A stretch of 55,255 nt of DNA from Leucobacter sp. Ag1 (lineage in GTDB: Bacteria > Actinomycetota > Actinomycetes > Actinomycetales > Microbacteriaceae): contig NZ_LAYO01000087.1 in NCBI RefSeq assembly GCF_000980875.1, positions 1 through 55,255 of the forward strand, written 5' to 3'. Within the stretch, counting starts at the first letter, position 1; each line of letters begins with the position of its first letter. The position numbers and the translations under genes were made by a program. Of this stretch, positions 27,953-35,876 are shown in pieces. The notes under the pieces were generated by a model. The model saw only the letters and a program-made list of their open reading frames with translations, made no database searches and was not told where the DNA came from.

Positions 27953-30262
27953 CTAGGGGTGTGGACGGCCCTGATCCGTCGGGTTCTCCGACTCCGGGTC
28001 AGGGTTCAGGGGGTGAAACTCTTCAGGGGCCTCGGATATTCCGGCCCGCCTGCGGCGGCGGATGCTGCGCCAGATGCCGAAGCCGAGCAGGAGCGCGGCG
28101 AGGCCGCCGAGCACGCTCAGGGCGACCGTCTCGACGACGCTCCGGATGGTGAGCGGCAGCGTGCCGGTGAACGTCACCTCGGAGCCGCCGACGGGCGAGA
28201 TGTCGACGATGAGACCGGACTCCCCCGACGAGATGCGGCTGTCGACCGGGATGAGCATGGTGCGACCGCTGTTCGCGGGGATCTCGACGCGCGGGAAGGA
28301 TCGGGTCGGGACCGAGATGGCCGCGGAGGCCGGGGACGCGGCGACGGTGACGACCGCGTCGAACGGCAGGTCGTTGCGCAGCAGCACGGGAACTCGTGTG
28401 GAGGCGCCCACCAGCTGGGTGTGGTCGTTGCGGATCGCGGTGACGCCGTTCAGCAGCTTCGCGTCGCGCGCCCGGTAGTCGGAGGCCGTCTTCGCGAAGT
28501 CCGCCTCCGGCGACGCCCCCGAGGTCGAGAGCAGCGCGAGCAGTCGCACTCGCTGGTACTCGCCGAGGCTCTCGGGACGTGCGAGCAGCGGAGCGAGGTC
28601 GGTCACGGCGGACTCGCGGGCGATGGCGTCCTTGAGGAGATCGAGGCGATCCTGCGCCGGCTTCTGGGAGCGCAGCGTCGCGGTGCCGGTCACCTGCGCG
28701 GTCTCGCGGACCGGCGAGACCCAGGAGAGCGTGTCGAGCACCTCGAACACCTCTTCGGGGTGATCGTCGTCGGCCATGGTGCGGCGGTCGAGCGCGAGCA
28801 CGGTGCTGCCCGCGGTGCCGTCGGGTGCTGCGAGGAGGGCGAGGCGGGCGGCGGCTTCCGCGGTGTCGGCGCCCCGTTCGGCCTCGGTGGTCGCCGCGAG
28901 ACCGCCGCGCACCGAGGCGCCCAGCTGCGCATCCGCCACGAGCGACTGCATCCCGTCGATGCGGGCGGCGGGGCCGCCCGTCAGCGAGACGTTGGACGAG
29001 TCGAGTACGACGGACTCTGAGCCGCTGTGCTGCAGCAGCGCGAGCGTCGAGGCGTCCGCCTGGCCGTCGGCGGGCCAGGCCCGCGCGGAGCCGTTCGGCC
29101 ACGCGACGAGCTCGTCGAGCGTGGGGGCGGCAGCAGGGTCCGCGGTCGGCGCCGTGTCGTCGCTGCTCTGATCCTGGCCGGAGGAGTCCTCGCTGCCGGT
29201 GCTCGGTGCGGTGGCGGTGTAGTAGCCGAGCCCGTTGGGTTCGAGCAGGCGATCCGATCCGAGGGCGGCCTGCGCGGCCGGGTCGGCGTCGGCGAACTGG
29301 AGCAGGAACTGCGGGAGCGTCGACGCCTCGAGGCGCGCGAGCAGCTCGCGCGCGGACTGGGGCGCCTGGGACCCGAGGCCGCGGATCGCGGCGATGAGCC
29401 GGGGATCGATCGCCAGGGTCGACTGGTGCCGCTCGGCGGCGTCGAGCAGGGGCGTGAGCCGGGCGGCCGCGTCGCCGAGCTGGCCGCGGGTGGGCATGCC
29501 CGTGACCGTGCTGGGCAGCAGGAACGGGACGATCACCGTGAGTGCGGTGCGGTGCTTCGTGGCGACGCCGCGCCAGACGACGGGAGCGCTCGCGTCGAGG
29601 CGGTCCGCGAGCGATCTGCCCGATGCGGTCGAGGGATCCAGCGGGGACGCGGAGGGCGACGGCGAAGGCGAGACGCCGGTCCCGGCCGAGTCGGGGGTGA
29701 ACGAGGCGTGCACCGCGAAGACGCCGGGGACCTGACCCAGCAGGATCGCGAGATCGGACCGGCGCACCGTCACCGAGACGGTCTGCTCGTTGCCCGCGCT
29801 CGTCGGATCGATGCGCTGGGTCGCGAGTACCGAGCCGGGAATCGCCTCCGCCTGAGCGGTCCCGCTGCCCTTCGGCGGTGCGAGGCCGTCGGCCAGTGCG
29901 CCGGCCGAGGCGATCCGCTTCGGATCGATCCGGAGCTCGAGACCGCCCGCGGGCAGATCCTGCTGCGTCGCGTTGCGCACGAGCACGTGGAACACCACCG
30001 ACGCGGCGTCGTCGCGGATGACCGGTTCCGCCGGTGCGACCACGAGCTCCGGCTTCGCGGCCGACGTCGCATCGCTCGTCGAGTCGGAGGTCTCGTCGGC
30101 ATGCGCCGACGCGCCCGCCGGGCCGCCGAGCGGGAGGCCCGAGGCGGGGCCGCCGACCAGCGCGATCGTCACCCCGAGCACCGCGGCGCTCGCGCGGACG
30201 AGCCGCGCGAGCGCGCCGGATCGGGGGCGCGTTCGACGGCGCGCGGCGGGCGGGCAGGGCAT
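27953..30262 (-). CDS. DUF6049 family large exported membrane protein
   Basis: 769 residues. A basic N-terminus and a signal peptide (about 15-52, ending near ASAHA) lead to a large extracellular region. It contains a low-complexity Ser/Pro/Ala segment near 165-185, a SSGQDQSSDDTAPTAD-type linker near 370-390, and beta-rich C-terminal repeats. A single membrane helix (about 712-732, VALSVLGGLAALLLGFGIW) is followed by an Arg-rich cytosolic tail. The family is unstudied but conserved in actinobacteria between the CCA-adding enzyme and trxB, usually followed by murJ; here murJ is absent. A link to cell wall synthesis is inferred from that context only. Confidence 0.8.
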   Translation of the reverse strand: MPCPPAARRRTRPRSGALARLVRASAAVLGVTIALVGGPASGLPLGGPAGASAHADETSDSTSDATSAAKPELVVAPAEPVIRDDAASVVFHVLVRNATQQDLPAGGLELRIDPKRIASAGALADGLAPPKGSGTAQAEAIPGSVLATQRIDPTSAGNEQTVSVTVRRSDLAILLGQVPGVFAVHASFTPDSAGTGVSPSPSPSASPLDPSTASGRSLADRLDASAPVVWRGVATKHRTALTVIVPFLLPSTVTGMPTRGQLGDAAARLTPLLDAAERHQSTLAIDPRLIAAIRGLGSQAPQSARELLARLEASTLPQFLLQFADADPAAQAALGSDRLLEPNGLGYYTATAPSTGSEDSSGQDQSSDDTAPTADPAAAPTLDELVAWPNGSARAWPADGQADASTLALLQHSGSESVVLDSSNVSLTGGPAARIDGMQSLVADAQLGASVRGGLAATTEAERGADTAEAAARLALLAAPDGTAGSTVLALDRRTMADDDHPEEVFEVLDTLSWVSPVRETAQVTGTATLRSQKPAQDRLDLLKDAIARESAVTDLAPLLARPESLGEYQRVRLLALLSTSGASPEADFAKTASDYRARDAKLLNGVTAIRNDHTQLVGASTRVPVLLRNDLPFDAVVTVAASPASAAISVPTRSFPRVEIPANSGRTMLIPVDSRISSGESGLIVDISPVGGSEVTFTGTLPLTIRSVVETVALSVLGGLAALLLGFGIWRSIRRRRRAGISEAPEEFHPLNPDPESENPTDQGRPHP

Positions 30263-30274
30263 GCGCCCAGTGTA
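30262..30274 (-). promoter_or_regulatory. Leaderless promoter of the DUF6049 gene
   Basis: TACACT (30274-30269 on the minus strand) ends six bases before the ATG at 30262, a leaderless arrangement. It diverges from the equally leaderless cca gene. Confidence 0.55.
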
Positions 30275-30326
30275 GAGTCTCGGGCTCGTGAGCGGCCTGA
30301 GGCGCGGGCCGCACAGCCGCACTCGG

Positions 30327-30339
30327 TACCCTTGAGCCA
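30327..30339 (+). promoter_or_regulatory. Leaderless promoter of the CCA-adding enzyme gene
   Basis: TACCCT (30327-30332) ends six bases before ATG 30339, and no ribosome binding site is present. Confidence 0.5.
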
Positions 30340-31766
30340 TGCGTCCCCTTGCCGATTCCATGGCCGACCTGCGTGCGATCGCCGACTCGCGGCCCGTCCG
30401 CGAGCTCGCCGAGGCGTTCGCCGCCGCGGGGCACGAGTTCGCGATCGTCGGTGGGCCCGTGCGCGACGCCCTGCTCGGCCGCTCGGTGACCGACCTCGAC
30501 TTCACGACCTCGGCCCGTCCCGAGCAGACGCAGCGGATCCTCGACGACCTCGGTACGCAGACCTGGGACGTCGGCCGGGACTTCGGCACGATCGCCGCGA
30601 AGGTCCACGGCGAGACCGTCGAGATCACGACCTACCGCGCGGAGGTCTACCGGGACGACTCCCGCAAGCCCGAGGTCAGTTACGGCGACACGATCGAGGG
30701 CGACCTCGTGCGGCGGGACTTCACGATCAACGCGCTCGCGCTCATGCTCCCCGAGATGCGCCTCGTCGACGTCTCGGGCGGGGTCGAGGATCTGCTCGCC
30801 GGGCGCATCTCCACGCCGGGCTCCGCCGAGGCGTCGTTCACCGACGACCCGCTGCGCATGCTGCGCGCCGCGCGCTTCGCCGCCCAGCTCGGATTCGACG
30901 TCGCGTCCGAGACGCGCGAGGCGATGGTCGAGTTCGCGGAGCGGCTCGACATCATCTCGGCCGAACGGATCCGCGACGAACTGGTGAAGCTGCTCTCGGC
31001 CGCGGACCCGGCACCCGGCCTCCGGCTGCTGGTCGACACGGGCCTCGCCGAGCGGTTCCTGCCCGAGCTGACCGCGCTCGTCGCCACGCAGGACGACCAC
31101 GGGCGCCACAAGGACGTCTACGAGCACAGCCTGACCGTGCTGCAGCAGGCGATCGCGCTCGAGGGCGAGCGCCACCCGGGCGAGGCCCCGGACACGGTGC
31201 TGCGCCTCGCCGCGCTGCTGCACGACATCGGCAAGCCGGCCACTCGCCGCTTCGAGCGCGGCGGCGTGACCTTCCACCACCACGACATCGTCGGGGCGAA
31301 GCTCGTCAAGAAGCGGCTGCGCGCGCTCCGCTTCGACAACAGCACGGTCAAGCGGGTGGCCCGACTGGTGGAGCTGCACCTGCGGTTCTTCGGCTACAGC
31401 GATCAGCAGTGGACCGACTCGGCGGTGCGCCGCTACGTGCGCGACGCCGGCGAGGAGCTTGAGCGCCTGCACATCCTCACCCGCGCCGATGTGACCACGC
31501 GCAACCGGCGCAAGGCGGAGCGCCTGGAGCACGCCTACGACGACATCGAGCGCCGCATCGACGGGCTGGCCGAGGCCGAGGAGCTCGCCGCCGTGCGCCC
31601 CGAGCTCGACGGCGAGCGGATCATGGCCGTGCTCGGCGTGCCGCCCGGGCCGCTCGTCGGGCGCGCGTACAAGTATTTGCTCGAGGTGCGCCTCGACGAG
31701 GGTCCCATCGGGCCCGAGGCCGCCGAGGAGCGCCTGAGGGAATGGGCCGCGAAGGAGCTCGCATGA
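30339..31766 (+). CDS. cca: CCA tRNA nucleotidyltransferase
   Basis: 475 residues. It adds or repairs the CCA end of tRNAs; both tRNAs in this window lack an encoded CCA and need it. The class II nucleotidyltransferase head is at 30-150: VGGPVRDALLGRSVTDLDFTT has the catalytic Asp52 and Asp54, and RRDFTINALAL follows. The body contains EAMVEFAERLDIISAERIRDELVKLL. A C-terminal HD domain (LRLAALLHDIGKP near 290-300) suggests an extra phosphohydrolase activity. It is often labelled pcnA in actinobacteria, but the CCA role fits best. Its stop overlaps the next start (ATGA). Confidence 0.95.
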   Translation: MRPLADSMADLRAIADSRPVRELAEAFAAAGHEFAIVGGPVRDALLGRSVTDLDFTTSARPEQTQRILDDLGTQTWDVGRDFGTIAAKVHGETVEITTYRAEVYRDDSRKPEVSYGDTIEGDLVRRDFTINALALMLPEMRLVDVSGGVEDLLAGRISTPGSAEASFTDDPLRMLRAARFAAQLGFDVASETREAMVEFAERLDIISAERIRDELVKLLSAADPAPGLRLLVDTGLAERFLPELTALVATQDDHGRHKDVYEHSLTVLQQAIALEGERHPGEAPDTVLRLAALLHDIGKPATRRFERGGVTFHHHDIVGAKLVKKRLRALRFDNSTVKRVARLVELHLRFFGYSDQQWTDSAVRRYVRDAGEELERLHILTRADVTTRNRRKAERLEHAYDDIERRIDGLAEAEELAAVRPELDGERIMAVLGVPPGPLVGRAYKYLLEVRLDEGPIGPEAAEERLREWAAKELA

Positions 31767-32542
31767 TTACGGATTCGCACGACTGGTTCGACGGGGCGGC
31801 GCGCGTCATGTTCGTCCACGCGCACCCCGACGACGAGACCATCACGACCGGCGGCACCCTCGCGGGGCTCGCCGAGGCGGGGCGCGAGCCCCTGCTCGTC
31901 ACGCTCACCCGCGGTGAGCGCGGCGAGGTGACGCCCGGGCCGTTCGCGGCGCTCGCGGGGACCGACGGGCTCGCCCCGCACCGGCAGCAGGAGCTGGCGG
32001 CGGCGCTCGCGTTCCTCGGGGTGCAGCGGCACGCGTTCCTCGGGGTGCCCCCGGCCCGCGCCGACGAGCTCTCCCCCACCATCTACGAGGACTCGGGCAT
32101 GGCCTGGGGGCCGGACGGTCGCGCGATCGCCGCGGGCGACGCGAGCCGCGACGCGCTGACCAGCGTGCCGGCGGTCGAGGCGCTGAACGATCTGCTCGCC
32201 GCGGCCTACCAGGCGGGCGCCTCCGCGATCGTGAGCTACGACGACGACGGGGGCTACGGCCACCCGGACCACGTGCTGACGCACCGGCTGTCCCGCGCGG
32301 TCGCGCAGGCGCTGGGCCTGCCGTTCTGGGCGATCACCGCCTCCGACGCGACCGGCGACGAGGATCGGGTGGAGGCGCACGACGTCTCGGACTGGATGGA
32401 GCGCAAGGTCGCCGCGCTGCGCGCTCACGGCACGCAGCTGACGGTCGACGGCGACGACATCGTGCACGTCGGCGGCCAGCGGGAGCCGATCGCGCGGGTC
32501 GAACGCTTCCGCCGGGTCCCGCACGTGCCGCTCGAGGGCTGA
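31763..32542 (+). CDS. PIG-L family zinc-dependent deacetylase (MshB-like)
   Basis: 259 residues. The zinc motif AHPDDE is at about residues 21-26, and the second zinc His lies in GYGHPDHVLTH. TRGERGEVTPG near 54-64 is typical of the MshB/Mca branch, which acts on N-acetylglucosaminyl-inositol in mycothiol metabolism. Whether this is MshB itself or another deacetylase cannot be settled here. ATG 31763 overlaps the cca stop by four bases, giving translational coupling. Confidence 0.88.
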   Translation: MITDSHDWFDGAARVMFVHAHPDDETITTGGTLAGLAEAGREPLLVTLTRGERGEVTPGPFAALAGTDGLAPHRQQELAAALAFLGVQRHAFLGVPPARADELSPTIYEDSGMAWGPDGRAIAAGDASRDALTSVPAVEALNDLLAAAYQAGASAIVSYDDDGGYGHPDHVLTHRLSRAVAQALGLPFWAITASDATGDEDRVEAHDVSDWMERKVAALRAHGTQLTVDGDDIVHVGGQREPIARVERFRRVPHVPLEG

Positions 32543-32617
32543 CCCCGGGTATTCCGTCTGCTCGCGCCCGCGCCGGGTATCGTGAGGCGCAAGCGATTCG
32601 CAGCGAACGGAGCCGCC

Positions 32618-33493
32618 ATGTCCGATCAGCACTTCCCGGGGGTACCGGACCCGCAGGGCGGCGCGCCGGCGGATCCTGCCCCCGCGGATGCGCCCCGCTA
32701 CGCGCCTCCGCCGCAGTACGCTCCCCCGCAGTACGCGCCGCCGCAGGCGACGGTCCCGCAGCTCGCGCCGCCCGTCCCGCCCTACGGACCACCGCCCTCC
32801 GCCGCCCGTCGGCTGCCCGTCGGCGCCTGGATCGGGATCGGCGCGGGGGCGCTCGTGCTCCTGCTGGTGATCGCCCTCGGGGTGTTCCTCGTCGCCGGGG
32901 TGCTCGGCGCGCAGCCGCGATCGTCGACGGCGGGATCCGCTCCCTCCCCCACGCCGAGCGAGACCGCTCCGTCCGACGGCGGCGCGGGCTCCGGGAACTC
33001 GCTCGACACCCGGGTCGACTTCGCCGCGGGTCCCTTCTGGTCGATGACGATCGACTCCGCGAACGGCTGGACGGCCGAGATCATCGACCAGCAGGGGGTC
33101 AACCGGATCCGCAACGAGCGGACGAGCTGCGTGCTCATGACCTACCAGGGGGCCGGGGATCCGAAGGCGTCGATGGCGAGCGACCGCGCCGCGACGGACG
33201 ACACGCTCGAGGCCGCGCTGAAGATCGGGCTGCCGTGGACCGGGGCAACCGGGAGCCCGGAGGTGGAGCCGGACAGCACGGTCTCCGTTCCCCTGGACGG
33301 CGGCGGCAGCGTCGAGATGCTGCGCCTCACGAGCCGGTACCAGACGGCCGACGGCGAACGGGAGCGCACGATCCTGCTGCGTGCGTTCACCCCCGCGAAC
33401 AGCGCGCTGATGGCGCAGGTCGACTGCCCGAGCTGGGCGGCGCGGACCTTCGGGGATCCGGCGCTCCAGGGGCTTTCGATCACCGAGCGGTGA
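32618..33493 (+). CDS. Proline-rich single-pass membrane protein
   Basis: 291 residues, not recognised. A cytosolic N-terminus of about 70 residues is rich in Pro, Ala and Tyr, with repeated YAPPQ units. One membrane helix follows (about 73-98, IGIGAGALVLLLVIALGVFLVAGVL), then a Ser/Pro/Thr linker and a folded extracellular domain (about 125-291) with two Cys (in ERTSCVLMT and QVDCPSW) that may pair. This layout is common among actinobacterial envelope and septum proteins, but no function is assigned. ATG 32618 has GGAG just upstream. Confidence 0.75.
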   Translation: MSDQHFPGVPDPQGGAPADPAPADAPRYAPPPQYAPPQYAPPQATVPQLAPPVPPYGPPPSAARRLPVGAWIGIGAGALVLLLVIALGVFLVAGVLGAQPRSSTAGSAPSPTPSETAPSDGGAGSGNSLDTRVDFAAGPFWSMTIDSANGWTAEIIDQQGVNRIRNERTSCVLMTYQGAGDPKASMASDRAATDDTLEAALKIGLPWTGATGSPEVEPDSTVSVPLDGGGSVEMLRLTSRYQTADGERERTILLRAFTPANSALMAQVDCPSWAARTFGDPALQGLSITER

Positions 33494-33584
33494 GGCCTGC
33501 GCGAAATCGTTCGAACTGATAGGCTGTGACGGTTGTCTGTGCGCGTCGCGATCCGCGCTGCCCACGGACACAATGCACAAACAC

Positions 33585-33627
33585 CCTCCTGTCACAGAAA
33601 TCCTGTGGCCGTGAAGTCCGAAGGAGG
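33585..33627 (+). promoter_or_regulatory. rpsF leader structure sequestering the ribosome binding site
   Basis: CCTCCT (33585-33590) can pair with AGGAGG (33622-33627), the ribosome binding site of rpsF. An inner stem (33591-33597 with 33603-33609) is followed by a free CCG (33609-33611). Such a leader with a CCG element is the known autoregulatory site of the S6:S18 pair in several bacteria. The pairing is seen; the function is inferred. Confidence 0.5.
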
Positions 33628-33637
33628 TGGGTCAGTA

Positions 33638-33997
33638 ATGCATCCGTACGAACTGATGGTGATCCTCGATCCCGGTATCGACGAGCGCACCGTGGCCCCC
33701 AGCATGGACAAGTTCCTCGGGGTCATCCGCAACGCGGGCGGCGAGATCGAGAACGTCGACATCTGGGGCAAGCGCCGTCTCGCCTACGAGATCAAGAAGC
33801 AGTCCGAGGGCATCTACGTCGTGGTGAACTTCACCGCTACGCCCGAGGCCACGAACGAGCTGGATCGTCAGCTGGGCCTCAGCGAGGCCGTGCTGCGCAC
33901 CAAGGTCCTCCGCGCCGACGAGCTCATCGCTCAGCGTGCCGCTCAGTCGAAGCGCGACCAGGCCAAGGCCGCTCGCGCCGCGAAGCAGGGCGCATAA
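33638..33997 (+). CDS. rpsF: 30S ribosomal protein bS6
   Basis: 119-residue bS6 with the family start [19 protein letters not shown] and the core [24 protein letters not shown]. It pairs with bS18 on the 30S platform, and bS18 is encoded two genes downstream. The ATG has an exceptionally strong AAGGAGGTGG ribosome binding site that can be masked by leader folding. A basic tail ([16 protein letters not shown]) ends the protein. Confidence 0.97.
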   Translation: MHPYELMVILDPGIDERTVAPSMDKFLGVIRNAGGEIENVDIWGKRRLAYEIKKQSEGIYVVVNFTATPEATNELDRQLGLSEAVLRTKVLRADELIAQRAAQSKRDQAKAARAAKQGA

Positions 33998-34000
33998 GTC

Positions 34001-34549
34001 ATGGCCGGCGAGCCGCTGATCACCGTCGTCGGGAACCTGGTTGCCGACCCCGAACCGCGCGTCAGCCAGGCCGGTAAGTCCTGGGTGACGTTCCGGATCG
34101 CCTCGACGCCGCGCGTGCGCGACCGTCAGTCGGGCGACTGGTCGGACGGCGAGGCGCTGTTCCTCGGCTGCCGCGCCTTCGGCGAGTACGCGGACAACAT
34201 CGCCGCGTCGCTCACCAAGGGCACGCGAGTGATCGTCCAGGGCCGTCTCACCCAGCGCAGCTACACCGACAACCAGGGGCAGCAGCGCACCTCGCTCGAC
34301 CTCGAGGTCGAAGAGGTCGGCCCCACGCTCCGCTGGGCCTCGACCCAGGTGACCCGTGGTCAGTCGCGTGGTCAGGGCGGCGGCTTCGGTGGCGGACAGC
34401 CCGCCGGGCAGCCCGGTTGGGGTCAGTCGGCCGCTCCGGCGCCGGCCCAGCGCAGCGGGGACAACCCGTGGGCGAACTCGGGCACCGGCGGTCAGGGCGG
34501 GTCGGCAGGCGACTTCGGCTCAGGCTTCGACGACGAGCAGCCCTTCTAA
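34001..34549 (+). CDS. ssb: Single-stranded DNA-binding protein
   Basis: 182 residues. The N-terminal OB fold (1-112) begins AGEPLITVVGNLVADPEPRVSQ and coats single-stranded DNA in replication and repair. It is followed by a flexible Gly/Gln/Ala/Pro linker (about 115-170) and an acidic tip, DDEQPF, that recruits partner proteins. The gene lies three bases after rpsF and before rpsR, the usual actinobacterial arrangement, and is expressed with these ribosomal genes. Confidence 0.97.
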   Translation: MAGEPLITVVGNLVADPEPRVSQAGKSWVTFRIASTPRVRDRQSGDWSDGEALFLGCRAFGEYADNIAASLTKGTRVIVQGRLTQRSYTDNQGQQRTSLDLEVEEVGPTLRWASTQVTRGQSRGQGGGFGGGQPAGQPGWGQSAAPAPAQRSGDNPWANSGTGGQGGSAGDFGSGFDDEQPF

Positions 34550-34633
34550 CAGGGCTCGGACGCTCGCCCTCGGGCGAGCACCCTCTCACTACACTTTTGC
34601 CCCCTCGGGGGCGGATCACGAAAAGAGATCAAT

Positions 34634-34894
34634 ATGGCTGGCAAGTCAAGCGGCGCAGGCCGCAAGCCGGGCCGCGGCAAGAACGCGAAGGCCGCCGCGC
34701 CCGCGAAGAAGCAGACGGTCGGCGTCATCGACTACAAGGATGTCGCTACCCTCCGCAAGTTCATTTCTGAGCGCGGCAAGATCCGCGCCCGCCGCATCAC
34801 CGGTGTGTCGGTTCAGGAGCAGCGTCTCATCGCGAAGGCCGTGAAGAACGCCCGCGAGATGGCGCTCCTCCCCTACTCCGGCTCCGGCCGCTAA
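34634..34894 (+). CDS. rpsR: 30S ribosomal protein bS18 (zinc-free form)
   Basis: 86 residues. The core is [54 protein letters not shown]. The protein lacks all cysteines, so it is the zinc-independent form; some actinobacteria keep a separate zinc-ribbon paralogue elsewhere. The N-terminal 25 residues are a Gly/Lys/Ala-rich extension. It lies 84 bases after ssb, with a possible own -10 (TACACT) in between, and 11 bases before rplI. Confidence 0.96.
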   Translation: MAGKSSGAGRKPGRGKNAKAAAPAKKQTVGVIDYKDVATLRKFISERGKIRARRITGVSVQEQRLIAKAVKNAREMALLPYSGSGR

Positions 34895-34905
34895 GGAGGC
34901 GAATC

Positions 34906-35355
34906 ATGGCAAAGGTGATTCTCACGAACGAGGTTCAGGGTCTCGGGTCCGCGGGTGACGTGGTCGAGGTCAAGAACGGCTACGCGCGCAACTACCTCGT
35001 GCCCCAGGGCTACGCGGTGAACTGGAGCCGCGGTGGCGAGGCTCAGGTCGCGCAGATCCGCGCCGCCCGCGAGGCGCGCGCGCACGCTTCCGCCGAGGAC
35101 GCTCAGGCGCTCAAGGCGAAGCTCCAGGAGGGCAAGATCCGCCTGTTCGCGAAGACCGGTGCTGAGGGCCGTCTCTTCGGCTCGATCAAGCCCGCGAACG
35201 TGGCAGACGCAGTCGCCGAGGCCGGCATCGGCCAGATCGACAAGCGCAAGATCACGCTCCCGACCATCAAGGCGACCGGCGAGTACCGCGCGACGATCCA
35301 CCTCTTCGAGGGTGTCGACGCGGACGTCACGCTGCAGATCATCGCTCAGCGCTAG
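34906..35355 (+). CDS. rplI: 50S ribosomal protein bL9
   Basis: 149 residues with the classic N-terminal domain ([36 protein letters not shown]), the long connecting helix (about 45-75) and the C-terminal domain. It is the last gene of rpsF-ssb-rpsR-rplI. A strong AAGGAGG precedes the ATG, and a perfect terminator with a TTCG loop follows. Confidence 0.97.
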   Translation: MAKVILTNEVQGLGSAGDVVEVKNGYARNYLVPQGYAVNWSRGGEAQVAQIRAAREARAHASAEDAQALKAKLQEGKIRLFAKTGAEGRLFGSIKPANVADAVAEAGIGQIDKRKITLPTIKATGEYRATIHLFEGVDADVTLQIIAQR

Positions 35356-35397
35356 TCGCTGACGCGCCACCGCTCGCTCGGCGAACGGTGGGAGCAC

Positions 35398-35437
35398 GCA
35401 CTGGGGCGGCGGTTCTTCGGAACCGCCGCCCCAGTGC
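35398..35437 (+). terminator. Terminator of the rpsF-ssb-rpsR-rplI operon
   Basis: A perfect 18-bp stem (35398-35415 with 35420-35437) is closed by the stable TTCG tetraloop, about 40 bases after the rplI stop. Confidence 0.85.
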
Positions 35438-35619
35438 ATTCTGCGGCGCGTTCGCCGATCGTTCACCGGGACGGCACCCGGCGCCCGCTCGTCCGAACCG
35501 GCCCGAACGGAGGACCCGCCCGCGTCGATGCCTCCGAAACGGGATCGTGGCGCTCCGGCGGGGCATCTGCTCTCCACAATCGGGACGCGAGCAGCAACAT
35601 TCAACTCTCGAATGAGGGT

Positions 35620-35811
35620 TCCCGCATTCCACAGGCGAGATTTCGGAAAACTCCTGATCCTGGGCCTGTGGTGAGCGAGATTCCACCACTCATCCACACG
35701 TTATCCACAAGCCTGGGGATAACACGCGGGAGGTTTCCGCGACTTCTCCACTGAGTTATCCACAGGGTTGAGATTGCTCGCCTTGTGGGTCACGCGGCAC
35801 CCCTCTACCGT
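35620..35811. promoter_or_regulatory. DnaA-box cluster and promoter upstream of dnaB
   Basis: Perfect TTATCCACA boxes are at 35701-35709 and 35756-35764, with the variant TGGGGATAA at 35714-35722. GCATTCCACAGGCGA (35624-35638) is an exact 15-base match to oriC at 18813-18827. TTGTGG (35783-35788) and TACCGT (35806-35811), 17 bases apart, are a candidate dnaB promoter just beyond the last box. The 35438-35619 stretch holds no gene. Confidence 0.6.
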
Positions 35812-35876
35812 GAATGTCGGTGGCCCGGTGTCTGATGGGTGAACACCCTCCCCGGCCAGCACGAAGGAGCACACGA

